Source of the DNA: Meconema thalassinum
Lineage: Eukaryota; Arthropoda; Insecta; Orthoptera; Tettigoniidae
DNA: 64,000 nt
Assembly (NCBI GenBank): GCA_946902985.2
Contig: OX336400.1
Span: 170,387,043-170,451,042, forward strand
Direction of reading: 5' to 3'
Part shown: piece by piece, positions 1 to 12,580 of the stretch
Layout of the letters: each line of letters starts with the position of its first letter
How positions within the stretch are numbered: the stretch's first letter is position 1
Notes under the pieces: model-generated
Seen by the model: the letters and a program-made list of their open reading frames with translations, nothing else
What the model was told of the DNA's origin: nothing
Database searches by the model: none
Translations under genes and position numbers: made by a program

Positions 1-648
1 GCCGCCATTGCAAGACAACTACCGTATGAGATTCAGAGGCTGTTAATCTCATCCAAAGCCAGAAGTGCTGTGGAAGTGGAGAGTGTATTACGTCAATTAG
101 ATATGACGACTTCGCACGTAACTCCTAGGCATCAAAGACAGACTGAGCAAGTACACATGGCCAGCAGTCAGGAAACCAGAGAAAAACCATCGACCAGAAA
201 TCAGTCCACTAGCACGGATACTCAGGGACTGGGTCGAGAGTATGGGCACCAGGAGCCTAGAGGAATACAGCCATATTACAGAGGAGGATATCGAGGAAGA
301 AATCCTAGGAATACGGGTTATAGGCAACAAGAGAGCCGACCCTATAACAATAACCATCAAAGGCAAGAAAACAGAAAGAAATGGGAGAATTATCCCAGAA
401 GGAACGTAAGGCCAGAGGATAGGGATGATGAATATCGGGCCGAAATAGAGGAAAGATATCAGGAAAGTCTTCGTTATATGAACGAACGACCAGATGAACC
501 TGATAGGCAAAAAGTCCGTTGGAGTGAGGCAATTAAGAACCGGAAATCACCCGACCGACTAGACGGAGCTCAAAGCTTGGAACTACAAGCTCAATTAAAG
601 AATGAGGGGAAAGGAAGCCCTCAGGATAAAAAAAAACTCCAAATTTAA
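1..648 (+). pseudogene. gag: Ty3/Gypsy retrotransposon gag, 3' part
   Basis: The frame is open from base 1, so the window begins inside gag; the stop is TAA at 646-648. The visible part (about 215 codons) is very rich in Arg, Gln, Glu and Asn, with an RG/RGR-rich patch around 270-330. It shows no CCHC knuckle, so nucleic-acid binding would rest on basic residues. I call it gag because it directly precedes a protease-RT-RNaseH-integrase frame. The ORF ends just after a nine-A run (628-636) where pol opens in the -1 frame. The gag is partial only because of the window edge; no internal stop is seen. Its capsid region and the 5' LTR lie upstream of the window. Confidence 0.75.
628..636 (+). promoter_or_regulatory. 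Probable -1 ribosomal frameshift site between gag and pol
   Basis: Nine consecutive A residues read as AAA AAA AAA in the gag frame, so an A-AAA-AAA slippery heptamer fits at 630-636. A -1 slip there enters the pol frame, which is open from 630 (in-frame TAA at 627-629) through to the protease. Gag would otherwise end at 646-648. The slip is inferred; no downstream pseudoknot was tested. Confidence 0.55.
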
Positions 649-3600
649 TTTGTCAAAAGTGGAAACATACCAGGAGCTGGGAGGAGGTAGAAATTGTGAA
701 TTGGATAGCAAGACCAGATGAGCTAATTAATGAGGATGTGGAAGGAATCCCACCTGTTAAAAGAGAACTACCTATAATTATGCTAAGGATAGAAGGATTA
801 CTGGTCAGAGCATTAATTGATACCGGATCCACAATAAGTCTAATTACACAAACCCTTCTAAATGAACTGGAAATAAGGGGCCGAGTATTAAAGATTCCCA
901 CATCAAGTGTAAAGATTAAGGGGATTATCCCTGAAAAATCTTTAACATGTAAATTTCAGGTATATATCGATCTGATCATGGGTAACGCTGAAATTTCGCA
1001 GAGCTTTTTGCTGGTAAATCAATTACCGTATAATGTCATATTAGGTATTGATTTTATCCGTGAGAACAAGGTCATTATAGACCTAGCGCAAAACTGCATT
1101 AGAATTCAAAGAGAGGATGTGGATGAACAAAACATTAACCTACAGGAACAGGATGCGAAAATAGGAGAACAGGTATGGCATATGGAAGAAGTAACGGAGG
1201 AAGGTTATAAGGACATAGAAAAGATATTTGAAATCCTCAACATAGAACTCGAAGATAATTTGGAAATTGAGTTCGAGACCAACCTGTCAGGAAAAGTAGA
1301 GGAAGCTAAAGTGAACCTCGAAAATAAGGAACAGTTAAAGAAATTATTATTGAATTATAGGGACGTATTTGATTCCAAGCCAGGGAAGATTGAAAATTTT
1401 AAATATGCGTTCCAAGTCAATGATTGGGCACCGTTCAGACAAAAACCATACCCGGTTGCGGAAAAACATTACCCACAAACTAAGGAAACACTGCAGGAGA
1501 TGATGAATGCAGGTGTTATAGAAAAGATGGCGACACCATATGTTAGTCCATTAGTGATTGTGAGTAAACCGGATGGCTCAGTAAGGGTGTGTCTAGATGC
1601 CAGAAATTTAAATGCAAAAATCATACCAGAAAATGATTCGGCACCACCCATAAAAGAAATACTGAGGAAGTTCAAGGGCAAGACGATTTTCACAAATATT
1701 GACATGACTTCTTCGTATCATCATCTCGAACTGGAAGAGAAAACCAGCTTGTTGACTGGGTTTCAGTTCGACCAACAAACATATTGTTTTAGAAGATGTC
1801 CGTTTGGATTGAAGACCGCAGGATCTGCATTAATAAGAGCGCTTGATCGAAACCTGTCAGAGGAAGTGAAAGAGTGCACTATCCGTTATGTGGATGATAT
1901 TTTGCTTACCTCGGAGAATATTGAGGAACATTTAGAAAAGCTGAAGAAACTCTTGGAAGATTTAAGGAAGGCTAATTTTAAAATAAATTTAAAGAAGTCA
2001 AATTTTTGTCAAAGACAAGTAACATTTTTAGGGCATGTGATTGATAAGGATGGTGTTAAACCAAATCCATGCAAATTGGAATCGATAAGGGATTTTCCAA
2101 GGCCTTTGAAGGTGAAGAACGTTCGCCAGTTTTTGGGATTGATTGGTTTCTTCTCAGGACATTGTTCATCATACACAAAAACTGTTGCACCACTACAGGA
2201 CCTCCTGAAGAAGGGGGGCAAGTGGAAATGGACGGAGGAAACAGAAAAAGCATTCGTGGAGGCCAAGGAAATGCTCTTAAATTACGTGAAGCTAGGATAT
2301 CCTGATTTTAATCAGAGATTTATCATTCAAACAGACGCATCCCAGATTGGAATAGGGGCAATGCTATATCAGGAAAACCCGGAAAACCCTGATAAGAAAA
2401 ACTATCTAGCTTTCACAAGTCGGTGACTGAAACCACACGAGAAAAATTATACGATCTGCGAAATCGAGCTGTTAGCGATACTGCACGCGTTGCAATATTG
2501 GCGGAAGATCGTATATGGGTTTCAGGTCATTCTAAGAACGGATCATAAAGCCTTAACCTTTTTGATGAAGACTGATTTATCCAGTCAAAGGTTGATGCGT
2601 TGGGCTTTATACATTCAACAATTTGATGTCAAGATAGAATACTGTCCAGGAAAAGAAAATATAGTTCCAGACTACTTAAGTAGACAGCCAGAGTCCATAG
2701 AAGAGGAAGTAATGGCTATAGATTTGGAAGACAGGGATCAGCGTACTCTAAATGAGTTAAGAAGCATTAGTCAAAGACAACGGGAGGATCCATGGATGAA
2801 CATGCTCATATCTTTCCTTGAGGGAAGCTTGATAAGGGGAACACCAGCGTACACGGAAGCTAATAAGATAGCTCAAGACTACACGTTTTATAATGGATTA
2901 TTATATAAGTTTGTAGACTCTGACCATACAAAATTAAGGATTGTTGTACCTGCAATTTTGCAGAGGAAAATAGTATGGTTAGCCCATAGATCGTTCGGAC
3001 ATATGGGAGTCGACAAAACAGTCTCGATGCTGAAAGAAGCATTTGTATGGCCGAGACTGAGAGAAACTGTAAGGGACACGTTAAAGACATGTGATCTATG
3101 TCAAAGGATCAAATCAAATGCATTTCTGATGAGGCAAAAGCCTATACCATTATTGCCCGAAAGGCCAGGTCAAATCATATCTATTGATAACTTCGGACCT
3201 TTGCCAAAGGCAAGAAGAGGAAATCGACACATAATGGTGGCTATGGATGTCTTCACTAAAATGGTTGTCCTTGCTCCCATACAGAAGACTAGTACCAAAC
3301 AGGTGTTAAAACGACTAAAAGAAAAAGTGATACCGATTCTGGGAAAACCTGAGAATTTGTTGTCGGATCACGGTAGTTGTTTCACCAGTGTAGAGTTCAG
3401 ACAAGAATTAGAAAGAATTGGAATACGTCAGATTTTGTCAAGTATTCGCCATCCTGAGGCAAATCCTGTAGAAAGAGTGATGAGGGAGACGGCCAAGTAC
3501 TGTAGAATATACTGTGCCGAAGAAAATTGGAAATGGATAGATATCTTGGATATTATCGAATTTTGTATAAATAATACAATCCATGAATCTACGGGAGAGA

Positions 3601-4238
3601 TACCCATAACGTTACATCGGAATGAGCAACCAGAGAGACCATGGAGTCTGGTAATTCCTAGGCCAGCAGACGCTCAGCCTGGAAGAGATGTACGTATTAG
3701 AAGAGCCTTTGAGCATCTAAAAGCTCAAGCCGACAGGAGGCAAAGAAGAAATAGGCATAAGAGGTATCATCGACCATTATTAGCAGGAGAAATGGTGTTA
3801 GTAAAAAGACCAGCCATTTCGGATCCAGGGAACCGTGTGTACAAGAAGTTCCAGAAAATGTACCACGGACCGTATCAAATAATCAGAGATTTGAGGAATA
3901 ACGCATATAGAATTCGGCACTGTGAAACGGATCACGAAGTGACCATGAATTCAGCAAATTTGAAATTATATTACCCTCCCGAAGATTTCGATGAAGCAAA
4001 TGAACAAGCCCTGGTTATGGAAACATTTAGAGATGAATCCGCTTTTGACATAAACAAGAATAAGGAAGAAATAGAAAATAGAGCTCAAGCATTCGAGTGC
4101 GAATGCGAATTGGGGAAATTGTATTGGGAAATCAAAGAAATAATTGAGTTTATTGAAGAAGAAAATTTCAATTTAAGAAAGGAGAATGATGAAATAAGGA
4201 AACGGGTAGGGATAGACCACACCCGTAAGGAAGAATGA
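636..4238 (+). pseudogene. pol: Ty3/Gypsy pol (protease-RT-RNase H-integrase), one in-frame stop
   Basis: One continuous frame encodes the Gypsy domain order. It has an aspartic protease with DTGS (about 820), reverse transcriptase with YVDD at 1887-1898, RNase H beginning with TDAS (Asp at 2334), an integrase HHCC finger (HRSFGH near 2985, CDLC near 3090) and a D,D35E core (Asp 3186, Asp 3366, Glu 3471). The frame is interrupted once by TGA at 2424-2426, in the RNase H region where family members usually carry Arg. The reading frame is the same on both sides, so it is a simple nonsense change; CGA to TGA by CpG decay is a likely cause. After the integrase the last ~60 codons are Glu/Lys-rich with heptad-like hydrophobics rather than a chromodomain. 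No env frame follows. As it stands this copy is not expected to make full-length Pol. Confidence 0.9.
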
Positions 4239-4463
4239 GGTTCTGGGGACTTAAAGCCCAGACGAATAAAGGAAAAGGAAAGAAAGGGTAGGGACAGAGC
4301 ATACCCGACCTACACAATCACCGGATACGACTTTAAAGAAATAAAAACAACAGAAGATAAGGACAACGTTATGATGGCTTCGACGAATAAAGAAAGATAA
4401 GATTAATTGAAATAAATTTCCTCAAAATTTTTCGAAAATTTATTTACCTAAGGAGGGGAGAGA
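4239..4463 (+). other. Gypsy 3' untranslated region and polypurine tract
   Basis: This is non-coding, purine-rich sequence between the pol stop and a purine run at 4451-4463 (AGGAGGGGAGAGA). That run has the form of the polypurine tract that primes plus-strand synthesis. It is followed at once by TG at 4464, the usual first two bases of an LTR. There is no env-like frame here. Confidence 0.6.
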
Positions 4464-5400
4464 TGAACCCATGTGCCATAGGGTCCAAGGAGGTCGAATC
4501 CATGTATTTGGGGAAGAAATGAAAGAAACGTACAGTTTCTAATGTGACATAGAGAAAGATCAAGCCAGGATTCTAGCCTAACATTGTGCAAGCAGCGCGA
4601 GCCAGGTGTTCGAGAGATGAGATCACGCCTCTTGACATTCAGAAGGAGCTGGTCATGAGTATTAATAACCGAGTGGAAAATTTTGGCTGTTAGACAAGGA
4701 AGCCTGACTCGGAAATCGAGCTGAGCTTGCTTGAAAACGACAACACCGCCTATGCGCCAGAAGAGGAATAATTAAATTTAACCCGTTTACGAGTATAAAA
4801 ATAAGTAAACAATTACAGTACGGTGAATCATTTCGAATTAGAGATTTTTGTGTAAAGAAAAACCCTTTAATAATTGCACAGGAGAAAATTGCAAACGCAA
4901 GTAGACGTCATAGGGGATTTACCAAGGCCTGTGGAGAGGGGAGAATGCAAATGAACAGCAACACCCACACAGTTGAGGACGAGAAATTAATTAATATCTC
5001 CGAATTGCACGATCGATTCTTATGCGCAATGAGATTATTTAACATTGAGAAGACGAGCTTTTTGAAGGTATAATTTTTATAATGGTGCAACCATTATTTT
5101 AAAGGTTGGGCACGGAAAGGGCTAGAGTCTTATCTTTTTGTAGCGAAAGAGTATAAAGCTCCTGGCATCACCAAGCCAAGCATGCAGTTTCAAACAGTCC
5201 AGGGGGGCGTTGCTACGCATCAGTATTCAGACAGCCGTGTGGGGCGTCACTCTGCTTCACACCGAAGACAGTTTACCAGTACTCCTTGAGGGGAGAAACG
5301 CTGTATTACACCGCTGAATTAATATCCGATAGCCACAGGCGTCGCAGTATTAACAACTTGCGTGCCTCCATAAGGAGTTGTAAAGAAGAAATATTAAAGT
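4464..5400 (+). repeat. Putative start of Gypsy 3' LTR (end not resolved)
   Basis: Starts TGAACCC directly after the polypurine tract. TATA-like motifs occur at about 4793 (GTATAAAAATA) and 5150 (GAGTATAAAGC); the second precedes a GC-richer stretch that could be R/U5. Because the 5' LTR is outside the window there is no second copy to define the end. The end coordinate given is arbitrary; the LTR could be shorter or run several kb further. Confidence 0.35.
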
Positions 5401-8386
5401 ATCGCCGTGTTGAAAAATTAGGAAAATCCTAGTTACTGGATTTTAGGTCCGACAGTACACAAGTTTACAGTGAAAAGTTCGTAAAATATAGTCAGAGCAG
5501 GCTGCGAACGTTGGACTTAAGGCGATAGGTCTTTAAATAAACGACCGAAAAAATCATAACGTACGGAAGGACCGTAACAGGAAGATAAACAGTTATCTAA
5601 ATTAAAGAACCCAAATAGGGAAAAAACAGAGTAAGGTTCGCAACGTATTTCAGAAAAGTAGGAGTGCGAGAACCGAAGAAACAAAGAAGAACGGAGACTA
5701 TAGACATTATCTCCAGAAAGCAGACGAACTATTCTAAAGCACTAGACTCGAGAAGTACTAGATGCTATAAAATAAATCCATCGATCATCGATAGGTTATC
5801 GAGGGGACCTCGATCCGAACAGACTTTCATTAGGATCGATAAACTAGATCTAAAAAAGAAGCCGTTCAAGCTAGAGAAATAGCCGGTCATCCAGAATAGG
5901 ATTCGAAGAATTAGGATTCCAGGGAAAAGTAGATGATTCGAGACTTTCGTATTCTGCAGGATAGGAAGCCGACATTGAATAAATTTCACCCTTGGAAACG
6001 GGAGATTAAGAGGTCACGTGTGATAGGCTAGGAAAATACGGCCTAGTGATCAAAAGTTGTGAAGTGTAAATCTATCAAGATTGTGTGTTAAAATAATATT
6101 TTTTAGTGTTTATTGTGTGTTCTAAATGGATACACCAGTGTATTAAAAATGTTGTCAATGTTAAGTGTATTGAATATGTGTCAAGAAGTGTTTGTACATG
6201 AGATGAATTTCTACAATATGGAATAAGTTAAAAAGTGGGCCAAAATGAAACACCGCACAAGGATAAAGGTCATGAGACGACCTTAAAAACATGTGAGTAA
6301 TGAATTTCATTATATTTTGGTGTCGGGAAATGATTGTGTACAAATCCACCGGAGTTTTTGAGTAAAAGGGATGTGTTTAAATAAATAAATACTGAATAAA
6401 GAAAACGCGGTCTGAACAATAATAGAAATTTGAGAAACTATAAATAATTATGTAAAAGAATAAATCCAGTAGAGGAAATATATGAATAAAATGTCAGTGT
6501 ATTTGACGAATGTCATAAGAGCAAGCGAAATATTAATAATTATCATGAAAGATATTTAAATAAAATTTGAGTTATATGAAAGAAATAGCTTTTGAGCTTG
6601 TGTAAAGAATGAAGATATGAAATAATAATAATAATAACCAAGTAAGGAAATATTAAATAAAGATCAAATTAATTGATGTGAACATAAGAGCGTTAGAGCC
6701 TTAATAAAAGGTATAGACATGATGTTCCAATGCATGTTCTTAAAAAGAGAGAAAGTTATTGTCAAAGGAAAAGAATAATATAAAAATTGAGATGTGTATC
6801 AATTGTTAATATGGTATTATCAGTTCTTTGGATGACGCTAGGCTTAAAAATAAAGTATAGCGCAAAGGAGCCCAATTAAAATAAAATGTCACGCTAGGAA
6901 CGCGTAAAAGTTAATGTACTTGGTAAATTACTTATGAGAGGTAGTTGATTGTAATGAATTGAGAATTGGTGTAAGTCCTCTATTTGTGACGTAGTATCAC
7001 GAGGCCATTGTGTATGTTGTATTGAAAGGGAGCAAATGTATGGTATTGAGCGTAGGTCTTATAAGCTATAGGCTGACCCTAAATCGCATTTTGTATAGTC
7101 CTTTATATGGGAATGGTTCCCGAGGCATGTGAAGAGATTCGAATTCAGAATCCTCTTATTGTGAAAGCCCCTTTATTATTCGTCGTAGAATGTGTATATC
7201 TCTTCCCCAATCAATGAGGACCTTTCATAATTAATAAATGCCAAGATTACGAATGTGGTTTATGAGCCCAATAATATTGTTGAATGTACACGAGGAGTAG
7301 AATGCCAGGTCTCCCCAAAGAATTGAGAATGAACGAAAAGCTGTTTGTAAAAGCATTAAAGAGAGCTCTAGCTTAGACTAGACGGGAGGGTTCCCGCATA
7401 GTCATAAATAACTCTCAAGTATCACGGCCAGACCCTTGGAGTAGGAGGGGTGTCTGAAGGCCGTCTTGTAAGGAGTAATGAATACACCGTGAGTGTTTAA
7501 AGTTGTTAATGACCCGGGCGTTGAACCGAGGTCCTTGTAGATTGATATTTCCGCTTGCCTGTTCAGATCGTAGTTTTTTATGTGATAATGGTCTTATAAG
7601 ACATATGAGATAAATAACAATCCCTATTGTAATGTTGTATGGAAGTAGGATTCCATGAGTTAATTGAAGGCAACTAGGTTTCGGGAGTGACCATAGTTTT
7701 TTGACTGTGTCAAGTATCTTCATACTCTGGAGTACACAAGTAATTTCCTGATTACCTTGATGTATTTGTAAAACTAGAGAGAGATGATAACAGCTGAAAA
7801 CATGTGAAAATGCCCAAATATTGAGTTAGATAATTAACATGTAATTTTAAATGTAATTATACATTTGTTTGATGATTAAGAAAATATAAAAAAGTAGTAT
7901 TGGAGGTGTACAAAGAATTACACCATTATTATAGAAAGCATTGAGCCAAAAGAGCTCGGAGTTATATGAAACTTACAGTTGATGCTTTATGGAAGTAAAA
8001 ATAATTAGGAATTGTTGGTTGATATGGAAACCATATGTTTTAATACAATATTTGTTTTATTCTTATGTTATTCCTTGTTCATTTGGAACAAGTAGATGAT
8101 TATGGGTCAGTAATTTAATTGTTTAATTGTTTGTAGCGCCATAATTTTGATTAATTAAATGTGTTAAAATAGGAGTTGATTTTGTTGTTATTTTGCAAGT
8201 GTATCCTCTAATTAATCCAAAATATGTGAGTCACAGAGTGGGTGAACCTACCGCTACCCCGAAAATCCCGAATTGAGCTACGCTGGTATACTGTGATTGG
8301 CATATTTCTTGCTAAAAGGGCACAATATATAACTATCAGAAGTACCCGTTCTTCGAACGGTGTTCGGTGTTAACACCAGACATTAT
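5401..8386. other. AT-rich non-coding stretch, no gene recognised
   Basis: No reading frame with recognisable protein features was found. The 72-codon frame at 5664-5882 is Arg/Lys-rich, of unremarkable composition, and lacks family motifs. The region may include the rest of a long LTR or of older decayed repeats. Nothing in it repeats elsewhere in the window as far as I could see. Confidence 0.4.
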
Positions 8387-8453
8387 AATAATAATAATAA
8401 TAATAATGTTATTGGTGTTACGTCCCTTTTAAGTACTGTTGCTTTTAGAGACG
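8387..8453 (-). mobile_element. Short 5'-truncated retroposon with (ATT)n tail
   Basis: A 67-bp insert lies between two copies of the 13-bp sequence CACCAGACATTAT (8374-8386 and 8454-8466), a textbook target-site duplication. On the minus strand the insert ends in an (ATT)n tail, so it is a retroposed 3' fragment. Its body contains GGTGTTACGTCCC on the plus strand. Confidence 0.7.
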
Positions 8454-10330
8454 CACCAGACATTATCAATTGAGCTACTGTTGCAATGGTTAGCGGCTTG
8501 TCATTCCTTCATAAGTTTATCAAAAGGAAGTTAGTTTTCTGGGAATATCACACACACTGTTAATTTAAGGGCCTTATAATGAGGTTTTCGGAGACCCTTT
8601 ATAGACTCGCGAATTTTGTGTCTCACATTGAGAGGTGCAATATATGCTTTGGTCGTCCTTCTAGGATAATTTTCATATTTCGCCTATTTTAGCATGTATT
8701 TTGAGAAGTTTTTCCCTATATCCACCCTTCTACTGTATGAAATGAACGGTGAAGAGTTTTATAAATGATTGGTGTATTGACTCATGTTTACCATACCTAA
8801 TTTTACGATGCACCAAGCATCCGAACATGAGTTATAGGCGTACATAAGGATACACAGACAGACAGACAGACAATACTATTGTCTACAACATATCACCCAG
8901 AAATCCAAATATGGGTATATCTACCACACAGTATCAAAGAAAATCATCCTTACGATGAACCCGTATGTCGACAAAAAAAAAAAAAATGATTCGTTGAAAT
9001 GTGCTCTCAAACTAAATTCACCTGACGTGTACTTCCTGACATGAAATAGAATTGAAAGCCTTGTAGATGAAAGGCAATACACGTCACATAAAAACTGACC
9101 CTCTACGTTGTGTTGGGTCCCCATACACAGGAAGACCTCTTTCATAAATTATAAAAGCTTGTGGTGCATGAAAATTCAGGTTCTTTAGTCTCAAATGGCC
9201 CAAATTCCTAAAAGCCGCAAAAAATGCTGATTCAATTCAGGAATTTTTGAAAATAATGTTGTTGTTTGGAGATATAATAGACCTTCTGCACTATATGTCG
9301 CACGTGAAAATTGCATGAAAAAAAATACTATTGTCTACAACATATCACCCCCTTAATTGCATTGATGAATTATACAGTCTACGTTGGTTCCGTGATAACC
9401 TTATATTTGCAAACTTTCACAGAAATGCAGTAAATGTAATAAATTGCTTCTTACTGAAATAGATGGAAAGTTGGATGTCACCCCTTGAGATAATGTTGTC
9501 ATGGTTACCGATTTGCATTCCTTCATTAGTTTGTTAAATCAAACTTAATTAGTTTTCTGGGAATGTTTCGGAAACTGTTGGTTTTAGAGCCTTATAATGT
9601 AGTTTTCGAGGACCCTCGAGTTATATTTCTGGCACAGAGGGGCTTTGTCTCGTCGTTGTACGCCATAATATAATACTAATAATAATAATATAACATAGGG
9701 ATAGGAATATAATAGGCCTGCCATACCACACCCGCAGTTGTAAATGGCGTGAAAAAAATCTAGACTACCCCTTGACCCTCTTAAGCGCATTTTACGTATT
9801 GATGAAATTTACAGCTTAATTTGGTTCCATAATAACCATCTAACCGTTTGCAAACTTTCACACTAATGTAATTAATGGAATTGTATTGCGTCTTACAGCA
9901 ATAGATGGATCTCTGAGAATCTGTTGCCATGGTTATCGGCTTGCATTCGTTCATAGTTTATTAAATTAAATTAGTTTTCTGGGAATATCTCAAAAACGGT
10001 TGGACGTAGGACCTTAAAATGTACTTTTAGGGCCCCCGAGTTTTGTCTCTCACATTGAGGGGCTGAAAATGAGCTTTGTCTTGTCCTTCTACTCCTATTT
10101 CAGCATGTATTTTAAGGGGGTATGCACCCTTTTATGAGAGGTATAGAGAAGAGTTACATCAATGATTAGTGTCGTGCCTCTGATGGATATCTGTACCAAA
10201 TTTTACGTTGATACACCCAGCCGTTCTCGAGTTATAAGGGAACAAAGTTGTCCACAGACAATCAAGCAAACAGACAGACAGACCAAAACATTATTTTCGC
10301 GCGCATCTATCATAAAACAGTCTGAAACGT
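8454..10330. repeat. Three diverged copies of a ~430-bp repeat with (CAGA)n tract
   Basis: Three stretches (about 8460-8890, 9470-9740 and 9905-10330) share a common order of landmarks. They carry GTTGCCATGGTTAnCGGCTTGCATTC, TTAGTTTTCTGGGAATnT, TTTTGTCTCTCACATTGAGGGGC and a closing CAGACAGACAGAC tract. The middle copy is truncated. Two share the phrase ACTATTGTCTACAACATATCACC after the tract. The microsatellite makes them look like relatives of the rolling-circle elements downstream, but I could not find the terminal hairpin. Confidence 0.5.
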
Positions 10331-10444
10331 GTAAATAACTCAAATTTCCGTGGAAATTCAGAAATAAACAGACAAATTTTCTTTTTTATATATGTAGAGA
10401 TATACTGTACCGCTCGATGTGACCGTGTTTTATTGCACAAATTT

Positions 10445-10801
10445 AGGTTTTACTCGCTAACCGTCGGAGATACACGAAAAGTGATAAGAACCTTTTGGAT
10501 AGAAAATTAAATTCTAAAGCTCGTGTATACCATCAAAAGTTTGCTATTTCTTAGCGTTCTCTTTTTATTTGAAATGGAAATATGAAATTTTGAAACCAAA
10601 GGATGTAGTGACGTCACAAAAGTAGGTTTTACTCGCTAACCGTTGGAGATACACGAAAAGTGATAAGGACCTTTCGGATAGAAAATTAAATTTTGAAGCT
10701 CGTACGTGCCATCAAAAGTTTGCTATTTCCTACCGTTCTCTTTTTATTTGATATGGAAATATGAAATTTTGAAACCAAAGGGTGTAGTGACGTCACTAAA
10801 A
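10445..10801. repeat. Two tandem ~179-bp repeat units
   Basis: Two head-to-tail units (about 10445-10623 and 10624-10801) both begin TAGGTTTTACTCGCTAACCG and end GTAGTGACGTCACnAAA, differing at a few positions. Each ends in a palindromic TGACGTCA. They are followed by a decayed AT-rich tail and a CAGACAGA tract leading into the next HINE copy. Confidence 0.75.
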
Positions 10802-10966
10802 TGGTCGCCATTTCTTAATAGTGCAAAATATCGAAATTAAAAGTATCCTATATGTAAACCTGGTATTTCAGCTACATCCATGCAAAATTTCATTTAAATC
10901 GGACCAGTGGTTCTTGCGTTATTAGGTAACAGACAGACAGACAGAAAGACAGACACACACCATCTC

Positions 10967-11036
10967 ATTTTCAGCCTACTTTTCACATTTTGCAAAAATG
11001 AGGAAAAAGTAGTCTTATGAGATCGATACGGGAAAA

Positions 11037-11076
<40 letters not shown>

Positions 11077-12415
11077 CTTCTGTCTGTCTGTCTGTCTGTC
11101 TGGCTGTGTGTGTGTCCCCACCTATCACCTCCTAAACGGCTGCAGCAATCGAAATAAAATTTGGTAGGAGTAAAGATCTATACCTGAATATCTCACGGCC
11201 ATATTTGAAAATGATGTCAGTGCTACCAACTGCTGAAAAATCGCAATTGAAATTTGAGGTCCATGTTGGATATCATGGAAGGTATGAATGGGAGCTATTT
11301 CAAAATCGGCACACATATAGATAATAATATTACAGTTTAATTTCCAGAAGGCCATACATGGCAGTGTTGCCAAAATGATTATAAGCCTACTGATAAGTCC
11401 AATATTTAAATGCATATAACTTTCACACTATCAATTGGAATTCAACCAAATTTCGTATGTTGTATGTGTACATAACCAGATATGACTGAACGTATTCTTA
11501 TGAACCACCAGTGCTGCCAACTGTTAAAAAATGCTCTTAATTTCTATTATTCAAATACCAATATATATGAGAAAGTATGCAAGCCGACAGCTTTAAACTA
11601 TGCACACGTATAGTACATGACATTCTATATTAATTTGGAGTAATTAATATACGTCAGTGCTACCAACATGATTCTAAGCCTGCTGAGAGGTCCAACTTTA
11701 AATACATGTAACTTCCATACTATCATTTGGATTTCAACCAAATTTCGTATGTGCTATGTGTACCATAACAGCTATGACTATGGTATTCCTAAGAGCAACC
11801 AGGGCTGCCAACTGTTAATAAATGCTGTCTCTATTTTTGTTACCCTAATATATCAGAAAGTATGCAAGCCAATAGCTCTAAACTATGCACACGTATAGTA
11901 CCTGGCATTCTAGATTACTTTGGAGTAACTAATATACGTCAGTGCTGCCAACATGATTCTAAGCCTGCTGATATGTCCAATTTTAAAATGCATGTAACTT
12001 CTATACTAACTAATGGATTTCATTCAAAATTGGCACAACAATAGATCATATTATTTCAGATTATTTCTGACCAATACATGCATGACACTGCTGCCAACAT
12101 GATTTTACGCGCGCTGTTAGATCCAATGTTTAACTGCATGTAACGTCCATGCTATTCATTGGACTCCAACCAAATTTTGTATTCTGTACCTTAAGAGATG
12201 GAACTAAGAATATATTCAGTCACCAGGGCTGCCAAGTGTAGTGCTCTATCAGGCTACATTATGCCAGCTATACAGTATTTCGAACTAATTAGAAACTTCG
12301 ATATTACCAACTTAATTTCGTCATTATTCTAGATAGATCCGTATCGATTAATCATTGGCATGAATCTTAAATTTTAAGAAAAGTAGGCTCTTTAGTTCGT
12401 CACGGAACTTCTTGT
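10967..12415 (+). mobile_element. HINE-like rolling-circle element, family H1, copy a
   Basis: 5' end TTTTCAGCCTACTTTTCAC, then a (TGTC)n tract (11036-11103), then the block CTCCTAAACGGCTGCAGCAATC, then four to five internal tandem units of about 280 bp (each with GCTGCCAACTG or GCTACCAACATGATT). The 3' end is GAAAAGTAGGCT followed by a hairpin (AGTTCGTCACGGAACT) and CTTGT. The 5' AGCCTACTTTTC is the exact inverse of the 3' GAAAAGTAGGCT (subterminal inverted repeat). The base after CTTGT is T, as in every other complete copy. No protein is encoded; frames here recur in all copies and are by-products of the repeat. Confidence 0.8.
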
Positions 12416-12580
12416 TATATATTAGTATGATACGCTAAGGTGTATGTTTCATACAACTCAAGCTCCTAAACCAGAGGGAGTTAGAAGGTGCGGTTTGTAC
12501 CAACATCTTCCAAATCGTCTCAATAGTAGGCCTACAGTAAAAATCTTGCATTTCTTGAAAAGTCCCCGGAAATATATTTA

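Noticed and set aside
4239..4463. env gene of an errantivirus
   Set aside because: Only ~225 bp separate pol from the polypurine tract; no env-length frame exists.
5664..5882. 72-codon basic frame
   Set aside because: No homology features, probably chance in a purine-rich region.
11036..11103. CRISPR-like short repeats
   Set aside because: Simple tetranucleotide tract without spacers.
10894..11121. Frame rich in DRQTDRQTDRQ
   Set aside because: It is a translation of the (GTCT)n microsatellite; the same frame appears at 12435-12716, 19736-19924 and 60983-61213.
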